64,000 nucleotides of DNA, taken from contig QJNS01000016.1 in the NCBI GenBank assembly GCA_004154925.1, positions 310,001 through 374,000 of the forward strand, written 5' to 3'. This DNA comes from Monosporascus cannonballus. Taxonomy: Eukaryota > Ascomycota > Sordariomycetes > Xylariales. Each line of letters opens with the position of its first letter. The first letter of the stretch is position 1. The position numbers and the translations under genes are program-made. The notes beneath the pieces were generated by a model. It did no database searches and was not told the origin of the DNA. It saw only the letters and a program-made list of their open reading frames with translations. Of the stretch, positions 38,453-49,600 are shown in pieces.

Positions 38453-38831
38453 AATTACGAATTAACAAATTCCGGCCTTAGAAAACGGTTAACGAGAATA
38501 ATACGGACCATCTTTTAGGTTACGTAATAAGTACTTAGCAAAGCTCCGTTAAATACGATTAATTAATATTAAATAACCGTTTAACAAAACTTGATTAAGC
38601 ACGATTAAGTAAAAATAAATAATAATATTAAGAACTAATATACATATATTTATTATTTCCATAGTTTAAATAATTTTAGCTTGCAATATAATATCGTTAT
38701 CTAAGGTACCTTTGGTATTACGAGACGTAATACGATTATTGCATTTATTGTTCAGATTCCTACGATACTCCTGCCAACATAAACCCGTACGACTAAGGTT
38801 TAATAGTTGGTTAAACCACCTAGCCGTCATA
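38453..38831 (+). repeat. 3' LTR of the full-length chromovirus
   Basis: 379 bp, starting AATTACGAATTAAC after the purine tract and ending CTAGCCGTCATA. Its 3' half keeps more G+C than that of the 5' copy (ACCCGTACGACTAAGG). Confidence 0.88.
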
Positions 38832-39104
38832 GTCCAGCCCTGAAGCAAAGTAGTTTAAGGTGGTAAGGTCTATTTATATTAGCTGCAGCCGCTAAGAGAT
38901 CGATAATAAGTTAGCAATAAGTTAACATTATAATAACGTAATACGTGTTGTATTACTTAAAGATTAAACGTACTTAAATTGATAAATTTATTACGTATAT
39001 TACTAAAAGATTTATGAGACTATAAGAATTAATAGATAAAAGAATAACGAATAAAATTAAGATTATTTTTTTAGAAAAAGAGAATAATGCAAGAAAATAA
39101 GCCC

Positions 39105-39175
39105 CAGAGCGTTTTTGGCTTAAGTGCGAATAAGAATTTTTAACGCATTTTAGTATTAAAACTATTAATTTTTGA
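39105..39175 (+). repeat. Direct repeat shared with 31,700-31,770
   Basis: See the entry at 31,700. This copy is less decayed (CCCCAGAGCG, TTTTTGGCTTAAGTGCG). Confidence 0.55.
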
Positions 39176-40329
39176 AATTATATAGCAAAATAATAATTTT
39201 TTTATTTTCTCATAAAACTTTTACAAAATCAATTATTAAAATTAAATTCAATATTAAACATTGTTTACAAAATATTTTATATTTTTCGTGTTTTTGAAAA
39301 TTTAATATTTTTAACCAATTATTTTTAATCAAGAAATATGATTTTTAAAATTTATACTACATTATTATTAACTTCAAAAACAAAAACAACATTATATAAA
39401 GTTGAATAATTTATAACATTTAATTATGTTAATATTATTTATAAATATATTAATAGCCTTTTAATAAGTAATATATTATATATTATAAAAGTATTTTTAC
39501 GTTTTTATCGTATATATTTTGAACAACATTTTTATTTTCTTATATATGAAAATATTATGCTTAAAATACCATAAGAGAATTATTAATTAATATTAAAAAA
39601 CTCATTTTTATTTGAATAGTAAAATATTTTAAATATATTAATTATTTAAATACATTACAATGAATTCAAGAACAATTAATATAATTATAAAACAAGAAGT
39701 ACTAATTTCGACTAAATAATATAGGTATTTTCAGAATTTGTTATATATTATAAAGAGCTGTTTAGAAATATAACAAAATAATTATATTTTTAACATAACC
39801 TACTTAAAACGTTAAATAAGTATGTAAAATTACAAAATGATTTGAAAGAAGTTAAAGCATAATACTTCATAAATCTATTTTAATTTATACGATCTAATTT
39901 ATTATATTAAATTAAAAACTGATGTTTTAAATTATATATTAAACGTTACAATTAAATAAAAACCAACACAAAATCTTATTATAGTATATATCTTTTATAT
40001 AAATTAAGGAAAACCAAATATAATATTGGTATTTTGATTTATAACATTATAATTATTAATAGAACTTTTTAAAAATCTAAACAAACTTTTAAATTAAATT
40101 TTGTGCAAATTAATATATTTTCATTATTTTATGATCATGTAAAAAATTATACAACAATAATTATACCACGTAAAAAATAATAAATTTCGATTTCGAGAAT
40201 ATTTATAAAAGAAAATCAAAAACACACAAAATTATTATTTTTAATAAACGACTAATTATTGTTTTAAAAAAATGCCTACGTAACATTCGACATTATTTCG
40301 AAAAAGAATTTATATTTATATTCAATTAT

Positions 40330-40753
40330 TGAAGTGGAGTAAGGTCTTACGCCTATAATCAGTCTCGGCTAATTAAAAAGTCCGAGTCTCGCATCTATAT
40401 TAAGGAGTTCTTTTTCGCCATAGATTCAACCTCACGGGCCACTACCACAACTATAATCATCAACATTTATCATGTTTTTTCCAACACTTTAGTTATCGAG
40501 GTTCAATGCCATCAATATAATTGGATTAAACTCTTTATCTCGGCAATCCCTTTTCGGATCGCGACATAGCTTGTGTTATGACTGCACCATACCATTACGC
40601 CACCAGGGCAAAAGATCGGTGAAATGATCGCAATTGTGGCAACCATTCTGGTGCTTACAGCTGTATACGTACTGGAGCTGTTACGGTGGAACAAGGCCGT
40701 AACAGCTTGTTTATCCGCACTGATTAGCACCAAATCTCCCCTGCTCCAATTTA
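40330..40753 (+). repeat. Solo LTR, family C, copy 1, carrying a nested solo LTR
   Basis: Begins TGAAGTGGAGTAAGG and ends CCAATTTA, flanked by TTAT (40,326-40,329 and 40,754-40,757). Without the 131-bp insert and its duplication it is about 288 bp and matches 45,864-46,144, sharing GAGTTCTTTTTCGCCATAG-like and TTATCGAGGTT segments. It still has a TATA-like ATCTATATTAAGGAG. Near-normal composition. Confidence 0.8.
40574..40704 (-). repeat. Solo LTR, family A, copy 2 (131 bp), reverse strand
   Basis: Plus strand reads TGTTATGACTGCACC...GGCCGTAACA, the reverse complement of the family-A LTR at 7,662. Perfect 5-bp duplication GCTTG (40,569-40,573 and 40,705-40,709). The copy of the host LTR at 45,864 lacks it, so the empty site is visible. 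Hardly any RIP-type change. Confidence 0.9.
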
Positions 40754-41459
40754 TTATAACAATGCGGATTATATTATATAGCATATATTAAAAATAGAAA
40801 TATAAGAATTATTTATTTAAAGAATATTATCAAATTTCAAAACGTTATATATACATATATTAATAATATAAATATTTAAGCATTTATAAAACGTTAAACC
40901 GATTTTGACGTAGTTGTTATTTCTTTATAATAAAAAATAATTTAAAAGTTCTGATATTAATAAAACTATTATTATAAACCCAAATTATAACGAAACAAAC
41001 TTCATGAAAAACTATATTTATGATTAATTTCTTTAAAAAAAATAAAACCATATAATTATAAATTTTATTATTAATTGTTTTTGTTTAAACATTTGATAAT
41101 GAAAATATATGACGATAAAGCCTTTGTAATTATTAATAAACTAATAAACTTATATATTTTTGCTGTTTTAAAGAATCATAAATATTAAAATAATAATATA
41201 TTTCTTTTAAAAATGTTTTTAATATATACGGATTACCAGATAAAAGTTTTTGGCTAAAGGTTTTATGTGTTTTAAAAAATTGTTAAAATTATATAAAATA
41301 GATTAACTTAAATTATAAATTAATTATTATATTTAGACCTTATTTAAATAAGTAAATAACATAATTAAATTATACGATACAAGTTTATTTACGATATTAT
41401 ATTAATTACGAATAAAGCAATAAAGTTAAAAAATGTTTTATTACATAATTAACGTATTA

Positions 41460-43312
41460 CACAAGTGAGCTGCACATATAAATAAGCTGGACACTTTCTT
41501 TTAACAATTTTATTATTCAACTTCAATTACATATTTCTTAACAACCACGATATAGAACGGCTTACAAAAAAATCGAGAATAAACCTAGCCGTTTAAGCTA
41601 AGAAAATTAACCCGAAAATTAATTATAAAAAGTTTAATTCTATTTATAATATCCTATATTCCACCTTAAAGACGCGATATAACGGTATACGCATCCGAAC
41701 CAATATTATGCCTCTTTTACAAAAGCTAATACTAACTAAAAAGAAATCGATCGTCGAACGAATCCTTAACTTGATTACGCGAACGTTTCTTATCCGGCGT
41801 CAGCACGTTAAAAATATGGCGAATTTGTTATTTAAATAACGCGTTACGGAATGCGTCGGGGTTAATTAAGTATTTAACTTTGTTAAATAATAAAAAAACT
41901 CGAAACGGGTTTTAATCAAAAAATAAATTATTAAAGGATTTAATATAAAAATCTAGAAATATTTCGGAAATAATTTAAGTTTATCCGAGTTATAATCGTA
42001 AAATACGGTATCGTAAAAAAGGATATTTATAATTTTAACAAAACGGAATTTTTAATAAAATCTTTTATAACTATAAATATAACTATTATTAATCTTAAAA
42101 AACATAAAAATTTTCAACAAACTTAATAAGAAAATTGGAAATGGTTTACGGTAATATAAGCCGTTAATTTTTAAGGCTGGGCTTTACCTTTATTTATTAT
42201 TCTTACTGAGAAATACCACCTTTTTCGCTAATTCCCCGATAATCTATTTTTATCCAACTAAAGATTTGCTATAAGCGAAAACGGCTGGATAACAAATAAA
42301 CTAAATTTAAAATAAATTAAGTATTTCGACATATATATTAAAGCGCGTATTAAAAGTTCAAAATATCTTTTGTCCTCGACGGTTACGAAAGTTACCATTC
42401 GATCGAATTCGAAAAATACTGCTAAATTAACGATATTATCATACTTTATATACTTGCTCATTTTTCCTATCGGCTCCAACCTTTTAACGTATCCTATTTT
42501 TTCGTATTAAAACGTACGTATTCGCTTTATATCGAAAGTCTTATACGGCGATACGTTATTTATATTACCAAGGAAGATTTTATTGCCGGCTTCCGCAATG
42601 CGTTTAAAGCTATTATGACGACCAATAATATTAAATCCGGATTCGTAAAAACGGGATTTGTTCCATTCGATTCTAATCGCGTTCTTTCCCAATTAAAATT
42701 TTTAATTATACCTATACCGATTGTTTCGCCGCTTATTTCTGCTAATTCCGTTATTTTTCTACCTGTGAAAACCCTTAGGAATATTATTAAAGCGATTCGA
42801 TAAGAACGTTATTTGCAAAAAAAAGGTCCGAAATTATCAAGATAATTTGCCAATAAAAATATTTAAATTGGTTAATTTTTTAACAAAAAAGTAACCTAAT
42901 ATTTTTATACGAAATCGCTTTTTTCGGAAGAACAATGGTTACCTTTACGAAACGAATTCCGTCCTTAATAAAGGCCGGAAAACCAAAAATATACGTTTTC
43001 AAAAAAAGAAATATTTATTATAAGGGAGGCATAGGTTTTTATAGTTACGAAAAAAGGTGGTAATAAATAATCGCAGCTAATAACGGCTAAAAATAATCGT
43101 CGCAAAAAGGTCTAGGCGAAAAAACGAAAATATAGCATTTACAGCAAACCTGAACATAATGCGCGTACTTATAAGAAAGCTATAAATACGTTTAACGATA
43201 AAGAATTCGATTAATTTGAATTAATTTATTACGTTATAGTTGTTTTATTTAAATCTGTTGTTACGAAATACCAAAAAGTGTCCAGCTTATTTGTGTGTTC
43301 AGCTCACTTATA
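41460..43312 (+). mobile_element. Fot1/pogo-like (Tc1-mariner) DNA transposon, 1,853 bp
   Basis: TIRs of about 38 bp: left CACAAGTGAGCTGCACA, right in reverse TATAAGTGAGCTGAACA, both followed by the shared ATAAGCTGGACACTTT. A TA dinucleotide flanks each end (41,458-41,459 and 43,313-43,314), the target site of this superfamily. The difference CACA versus TATA at the very ends is two C-to-T changes. Size and transposase match Fot1/pogo elements of fungi. Removing it restores chromovirus integrase sequence. Confidence 0.88.
41570..42800 (+). pseudogene. DDE transposase remnant of the Fot1/pogo-like element
   Basis: Readable blocks in order: FNKTEFLI near 42,034 (the usual FDETGF motif, catalytic Asp changed to Asn), WALPLFIILTEKYHLF at 42,177-42,225, ISENGWITNKLNLK near 42,275, and VLDGYESYHSIEFEKYC near 42,371 (second catalytic Asp kept). 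The C-terminus NIKSGFVKTGFVPFDSNRVL lies at 42,628-42,690, inside a short open frame 42,615-42,803. Several stops and frame changes break it. Its function would be cut-and-paste transposition. Confidence 0.85.
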
Positions 43313-44743
43313 TAATACGTTAATCTGTAATATTAATAGTTATGAAACTATTAAATATGTTATAATATATATTAACTTTAATTTTATACTTAATATTTAA
43401 ATAAAAATGCGCATAGATGATATATTATCATTAATATACTAGTCACGTAAGAACAACGTAAATAATTATATTCAAAAATAAAAATAAAGATAAAGCTGGT
43501 ATATAACGAAATGAATAAATATTAGATTTGAAAGAGTTAAAAAACAAAAATTAGAAAAGTATTATTATAATATAAGGGCTATTTAAACAAAATAACTCGA
43601 CAAAGATTTCGATTTTAAATATATCGATGTATATAATTGACTAAAAACTTGTAAAAAAAATCATCAATTAAAATTTTACTAAAAGTTAAATTTTATTGGA
43701 TTTTACCGTGTTTAAATGCAAAATATTAATAAGTATTACAAAACTCCGAATACAATAAAACAATAGATAATTGAAACACGAAACTACGTATAAAATGAAA
43801 TAAAATTAATATAAGAAAGAAAACCGACTTACGAAATATTTAATTAAATGAAAAAACATTTAAAAGTTTATAAGAAATCCTATACATATTTAACACTTAT
43901 TAAAAGAATCCATTAATAACGGCGAAATTATTAATAATTATATCTTAGTTTATTTTTTATAAAAATTATTAATGCTTTAAAACGAATTAATTATTTAGCA
44001 ATGTTAGAAAAATGATAAAATTAAACCACGATTACTTTTTTAATTTATTTAAATCTTTAATAAATTAATAAATTACTTCGAATCTTTTTTAAAAAAAGCG
44101 TTTTTAAATAATGTAAACGCTATAAATAAATCAATACTTTTAATAAAGAAAGTAGTTATATTTATTTTTTTAATTTTATTTTAAAGAAATTTATATATTA
44201 TCAAAATATTAAATTAAAAAACGTTGTAAAATATAAACGAATAAATTTAAACCTGTTTATAACTACAATTAAAACCTGCCTGCTTTGAATTTATGAAAAG
44301 TATAATGAACTATACTTCTTCTAAAAATATTATTAAAACAGTTAATATAAAAATAAATAAAATAATAAAATGGATTTATATTAAAATTTGTTAATAAGAA
44401 GTTTTTGAAAAGGTCAAGTCACCACTTCTTTTTTACGTAATTTGAAAATATGACTCAATATAATAAATAGTAATAAAGAATTACTTACTAAATATAACAA
44501 ATTAAATAAAATAATTTTTAACAATCGTTTTAGTATCAAATACGTGAAACTCTCAGAATAATCGAGATAAAACATTAAAGATTTTTCTATCTTATCGAAG
44601 AATTACGTAATATAAATTAATCGAATGGAGCTAATTTAATCGAAGTTAATTAACGGTCGATTATAATTGATTTAACTACAGTTAACGGGTAATTTAGTGA
44701 AAGTTATTGGATTACTAATATTACTTAATATATAAATACGGTC

Positions 44744-45058
44744 GTATTACGTTCTGATAAACTACGGCCTTCAGAAACTGTCGCAACAGGAACAGCTAAA
44801 AAAACCAAGTAGGTTAGATTATATAACGGATCACTAACGTACTGGTAATAAACTAAAAAAACGAGATTACCAACCTAGTAATCATAAGTAAATAACGCGA
44901 ATTAAAATATATACGTTTATTATATATATAATTAAATAACAATAAATTATAATACATTTCTTACGTAAAATATTTTTAATAATACAAAATATTATCAATT
45001 ATTGTATTTAATATATAATATATTTGAATATTTTAATAATATATATTTTTACGATATA
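44744..45058 (+). repeat. Chromovirus LTR (315 bp)
   Basis: Starts TATTACGTTCTGATAAAC and ends ACGATATA. Its first half has near-normal composition (GGCCTTCAGAAACTGTCGC), its second half is strongly decayed. Similar in length and order to 57,272-57,574 and 20,242-20,552. Confidence 0.65.
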
Positions 45059-45863
45059 AATTTAAATAAGAAATAATAAATTTATTTACTTAAAAGGGAG
45101 GTTTTTCGATAATTAAACTTTTTAAACGTATATTTTTCTTTAAACTAAGTAATTTACTTATATTTCACTAAAAAGTAAAAAAAAAGGTGAAAATTCTTTA
45201 AATCTAAATTATTTAATAATATTTTAACAAAATTATATTTCTTTTTAACATAATATCAAATATAATTTAGATATTAATTTAATCGATTTATTATATAAAT
45301 ATTCGTAAATAAAACTTTTAATAAAATAACATCTTAAAAATATGATTATATACATCGAATATACAAAAACATAATATTTTACCTGATTAATAAAATCTAA
45401 AATAATATAAATATATAATCTTTATAAAACTTTTCACCAAATGCTAGCGAAAGTTTAGAAACTAACAAATAAAAATTTAAAAGCCGAAATATAAATTTAT
45501 AATTTATAATTCAAATAAACGTTTAAATAGAATAACATATGTATTTATTTTTTAAATTAAATTAGAAAAAAAAAATATTAACAATTAAGCTTTTCGACGG
45601 CTTGAAAAACAAATTGAAAAATCAAAGTTTAAAATAAATTAATATAATTTTTTATTAAATTATATGATTAAAATAAATAAAATCTATAACAAATAAAATA
45701 TTTAATATATTAAGTATATTACAAATAAATAATATAAAATTATTTCTCATAATATTATATTAAAATATATACAATTTAATATTACTTATAAACGAAATTA
45801 AAATTAAATTAAGTATTTAATTTATAAAAGAAATACCATATAAAGTTTATAAATATTAAATAT

Positions 45864-46144
45864 TAAAGTGGAGCGGAGTATTACGTCCATGAGCAGGCTC
45901 GGCTGATTAGAAAGTCTAGGTTTTGTATATATATTAAGAAGTTCTTTTTCGCCATAGCTTTAACCTCTCGATATTACCTATGATTATCATTATTTAGTAT
46001 ATTTTCTGTTATTTCAGTTATCGAGGTTTAACTTTAGTAATATAATCGGATTAAGTTTTTCATCTCGATAATCCCATTCCGTATCGTAATATAAAATGAT
46101 TATTCGTATTAATTAAGACCAATTTTCTCCTTTATCGCAATTCA
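45864..46144 (+). repeat. Solo LTR, family C, copy 2 (281 bp)
   Basis: Begins TAAAGTGGAGCGGAG and ends GCAATTCA, flanked by ATAT on both sides (45,860-45,863 and 46,145-46,148). This target is short and AT-rich, so chance is possible, but copy 1 shows the same geometry. Interrupts chromovirus gag. Confidence 0.75.
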
Positions 46145-46467
46145 ATATTCGCATAAGAAAGAAAGTTTAAAATATATTTAATACAAAATACAAAATATTA
46201 AAAGGCTAATGTAAAAAAATTTAAAAAATAATGAAATCTTTTCAAAAAAAATAGTACATGAAGAAATATTCAAAATGTATACAAAATGTATATTACGATA
46301 TTTTAATTTAATATAATAAAATATACGCCTTATATTATAAACATCCCAAATATCTATTATATAATATAAAAGAAAAATTTCCTTTTTAACGTAATATACA
46401 TATATATAAAATTTGAATTTTTTTTAAATTCAACCGGACATAGTAACGTAAAAAAACGATAATATTT

Positions 46468-46657
46468 TGTTATAGGCTAAAGCCTATAGGGCAGCTCGGG
46501 CTTACAGAGCGAATTTCTTAGCCCGAGTTCACCTATATGTATATAAGGAGCAGCCACCTCGTTGGTGGCTAGCTATTTCTTCTTTTTTCTCCTTATTTTG
46601 AATATAAACCTTTATTGAGCCGTACTTCCGTTCAACTTACGTATCGTATCCGTTATA
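46468..46657 (+). repeat. 5' LTR of gypsy element 3
   Basis: 190 bp, TGTTATAGGC to CCGTTATA. Keeps near-normal composition; differs from the 3' copy by scattered transitions. Confidence 0.88.
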
Positions 46658-49600
46658 TATATTTAAGGTTACAACTTATTACAGCTTTTAAGAAACTAGG
46701 TAAAAACGAAACGTTTCCTAAAGATACCCTAATTATAAATAATAAGCCAAAAAAAGTTTTATAACGAGGTAATTGCGAGGTAACATAACCGACGAAACCA
46801 TGGGCGAGTTTACGGTATTAACTTTATCCGGAATTATTAAGGAAATTTTATAATACTAATTATTTATAAACATATTTTAAAAGTTTAATATATAATAAAA
46901 AAGATTTGCCAAATTAATTTTTAGTTATAATAAAACGATAAATAATTTGTTTAATCGGATAATAAAAATGAAAAAATATTTTTTTACGAAAACGGAAAGA
47001 AAAAAAACCTTTATAAAATAGGACCCGCCTTGCCAAAAACTTACGGTAAGCCTACTACTTAATAACGCGTTCGTAAAAATAAATCGTAAACCTATAAAAT
47101 GGCTTTCGTAAAACGGGAAATAAAAAATGTTTTATTCGTTTTTCGCCATATTCCGTACGAAAATAAAAGAAAACCGGTTTATTTCCGTTTTTTTATAATA
47201 ATTTACTTAAGTATTATAATATTTATATTTATCGAAAAACATTTATAACTTAATTATTAATTCGAAATAAAAGGATTACGAAAAAATTTTAACGTTAATA
47301 ATTTTTTCCTCTTTATAAAAAGGTAATTCGAAAATAAATAAGCGGTATAATCCGTTAAGGAATAATTATAATATATAAAATAAAATAATAATTAACGGGT
47401 TTAAAATTATTTTTTAAATTTTAAATTTAAGTTAATTAAATATAAAGGCCTAACGTAACCCTAAATAATTAAGGTAATTTCCTTAAACGCTAATATTAAT
47501 ACGTAATTCCGTAACGTATTAATTACGAAAAATATATTTTACGATAATTATAACCGTTAAGTACGTAAAATAAAAAAGTAATTAATTATTTAAAAATTTA
47601 CTTAATTATTATATAAACAAAAAACGATAACTTAATATTCCGATAAAAAAAGAAAAACAATTAACTAATATTAATATGTCGGCTAAATTAATAAACCGGC
47701 TTAAATAATAAATACTTTAAAGGATATGTTTATAACAGATATTACGTAATTAATTATATTAATTTTTAAGTTTATAAATTAATAACGGAATAATCGAAAA
47801 CACCGATCCGAAAATAGCTTAAAACAAGGTTTGGATAACCGGCCCTATACGAAATAATTTTTCGATAACAAAATAAAAGTTCGGAAACGGAAAAAACAAT
47901 ATTTTCGTTACGCCGCCATAAATTATACGAACTAGGAATACCTTAAATATAAATCCGCAAAACGGCTTTATCCAATTAAAACAGAAATTACGGCAACGAA
48001 TTTGCAAAATATTATTAACGAGGATAATAATTCGGATAACGAAAATTTAAAAAAATAACTTTTATTAAATATTACTGACAAAAAACGTAATAAAAATTTA
48101 TAAAAAGTTAATAATAAATTAAATAATATCTTTTTTATATTAAACGTCTTAATTAATAATATTATATATATATATCTTAATTAATACTAAATATATTTAT
48201 TATTTTGTATTTAATTAACGGTTAATCAGTTATTTAAAGTTGTAACGCATATTTATTATATTTTATCGGTTAAGGCTGGAAAAAAATTAATAAACTTATA
48301 ATAATCGCAATTCGAAAAATTATTTACGTTAATATAAATTTGGACGGCCGCCTAAAAGGTATCTGGAGGTACGTAATTAAAAATTTATTTTATCTTTTTA
48401 TCTTAAGAAAACCTTAAATAAAATATAATAATGTCGTATATAAGGCGAAATAATGGTTTATTTATTTTGCGGACGACGATATTGCGCCCATATTACGTAA
48501 AAAAAGATGGTTCGATAAAAAGCATAAGGACTACTTAAAAAGGCGATTACAGAAATATAAAAAAACCCGTTTAATGGCGGTTATGACCTTTGCAGCAATA
48601 ACGTGGTAAAACTGCCGCAAAAAAATAAGATATAATTATTCGTAAGTTTTATAGAAGATATTAATAAGGCGTTAAGGATAAAACCGTAATTAATTTTTAA
48701 AAATATAATAAAACTTTTTTTTAAAAATGTATAAAAGTTCTAAGATTTTTTTGTAAACGACGAAAATTTATCGTTATTATTTTATTATAATAATAACGAT
48801 ATAACAATAAAGCTAAAAATAAATATTTCGAATTAAAAAAAGTAATTTTATGAAAACAATTATATAAGATATTAAAAAAGGAATTATTAATTTTACGTAA
48901 AATATTTATAAATCTGTTTAATAAAAATTAAATTCGGGTTAATACTTTTTTTATAAATATCCCGGTATTATTTATAAGGAAACTCAATAAGGGTTTATGG
49001 TTTTACGTAAATTATAAAACATTATGTAAAATTACGAAATAAGATTATTTTTTTTTCGTTAATAAAGGAAATATTACGAACCGTATTATAGGCCTAGTAA
49101 TTTACGAAATTCGATATTCGAACGGCCTTTTACGGGTTACGTATTTACCAGGGAAACGAATAAAAAATTACGTTTCGTATATGTTTTGAGTTTTTCGAAT
49201 AATTAATATATTTATTCGGCCTTAGCGGTATAACGGCTACTTTTTAACGTTATATTCATATTACGTTAAAACGTTATTTTAATAATTTTTATTTCGTATA
49301 TATAAATAATATATTAATTTATTTGTCCGGTTTTCGAACCGATTATATGGCTAAAGTTAAGTTAATATTTTGCTATTTGGGAAAGGCAGAATTAAAATTG
49401 GATCCAGATAAATATAAATTCGCAATTTAAAAAACGAAATACCTCGAATTTATTATTAAAACAAAGGTAAGCCTAAAGGTTAATTTTAAAAAAGTAACCG
49501 TTATTCGAGAATAAAAGGCCTTTATTAATGTAAAAAGGGTTAAAAGCTTTATCGGATTTGCTAACTTTTACCGAACCTTTATAAAAAACTTTAGCAGAGT

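Larger units (their letters stand above)
31999..38831 (+). mobile_element. Full-length chromovirus (Ty3/gypsy with chromodomain), RIP-decayed
   Basis: 6,833 bp with two 379-bp LTRs. Flanks GTCTA (31,994-31,998) and GTCCA (38,832-38,836) are a 5-bp target duplication differing by one C/T transition. Plus-strand order: Gag, zinc knuckle, reverse transcriptase, RNase H, integrase, chromodomain, purine tract AAGAAAAAGGAAAAT, 3' LTR. A C-terminal chromodomain on integrase defines chromoviruses and is thought to steer insertion into heterochromatin; that fits this AT-rich block. Confidence 0.9.
39190..44743 (+). pseudogene. Chromovirus remnant 2 (pol), interrupted by two insertions
   Basis: Collinear with the full-length chromovirus from reverse transcriptase onward. 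At about 39,516 the catalytic motif reads ILNNIFIF, both Asp changed to Asn by G-to-A. The RNase H segment near 39,905 reads KLKTDVLN. Integrase resumes after the solo LTR at 40,330-40,753 (DDKAFVIINKLINLYI near 41,111) and is split at 41,459 by a Fot1/pogo-like transposon. It picks up again at 43,315 and reaches a chromodomain relic at about 43,780-43,870. The 5' part (gag) was not found, and the join to the LTR at 44,744 is unclear because no purine tract precedes it. Confidence 0.7.

Noticed and set aside
40512..40784. 90-codon minus-strand frame
   Set aside because: It spans a solo LTR nested in another solo LTR; the frame exists only because these LTRs kept normal composition.
40330..46144. 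A 5.8-kb element bounded by the two family-C LTRs
   Set aside because: Each has its own 4-bp duplication (TTAT; ATAT), and the sequence between them belongs to chromovirus copies that continue outside.
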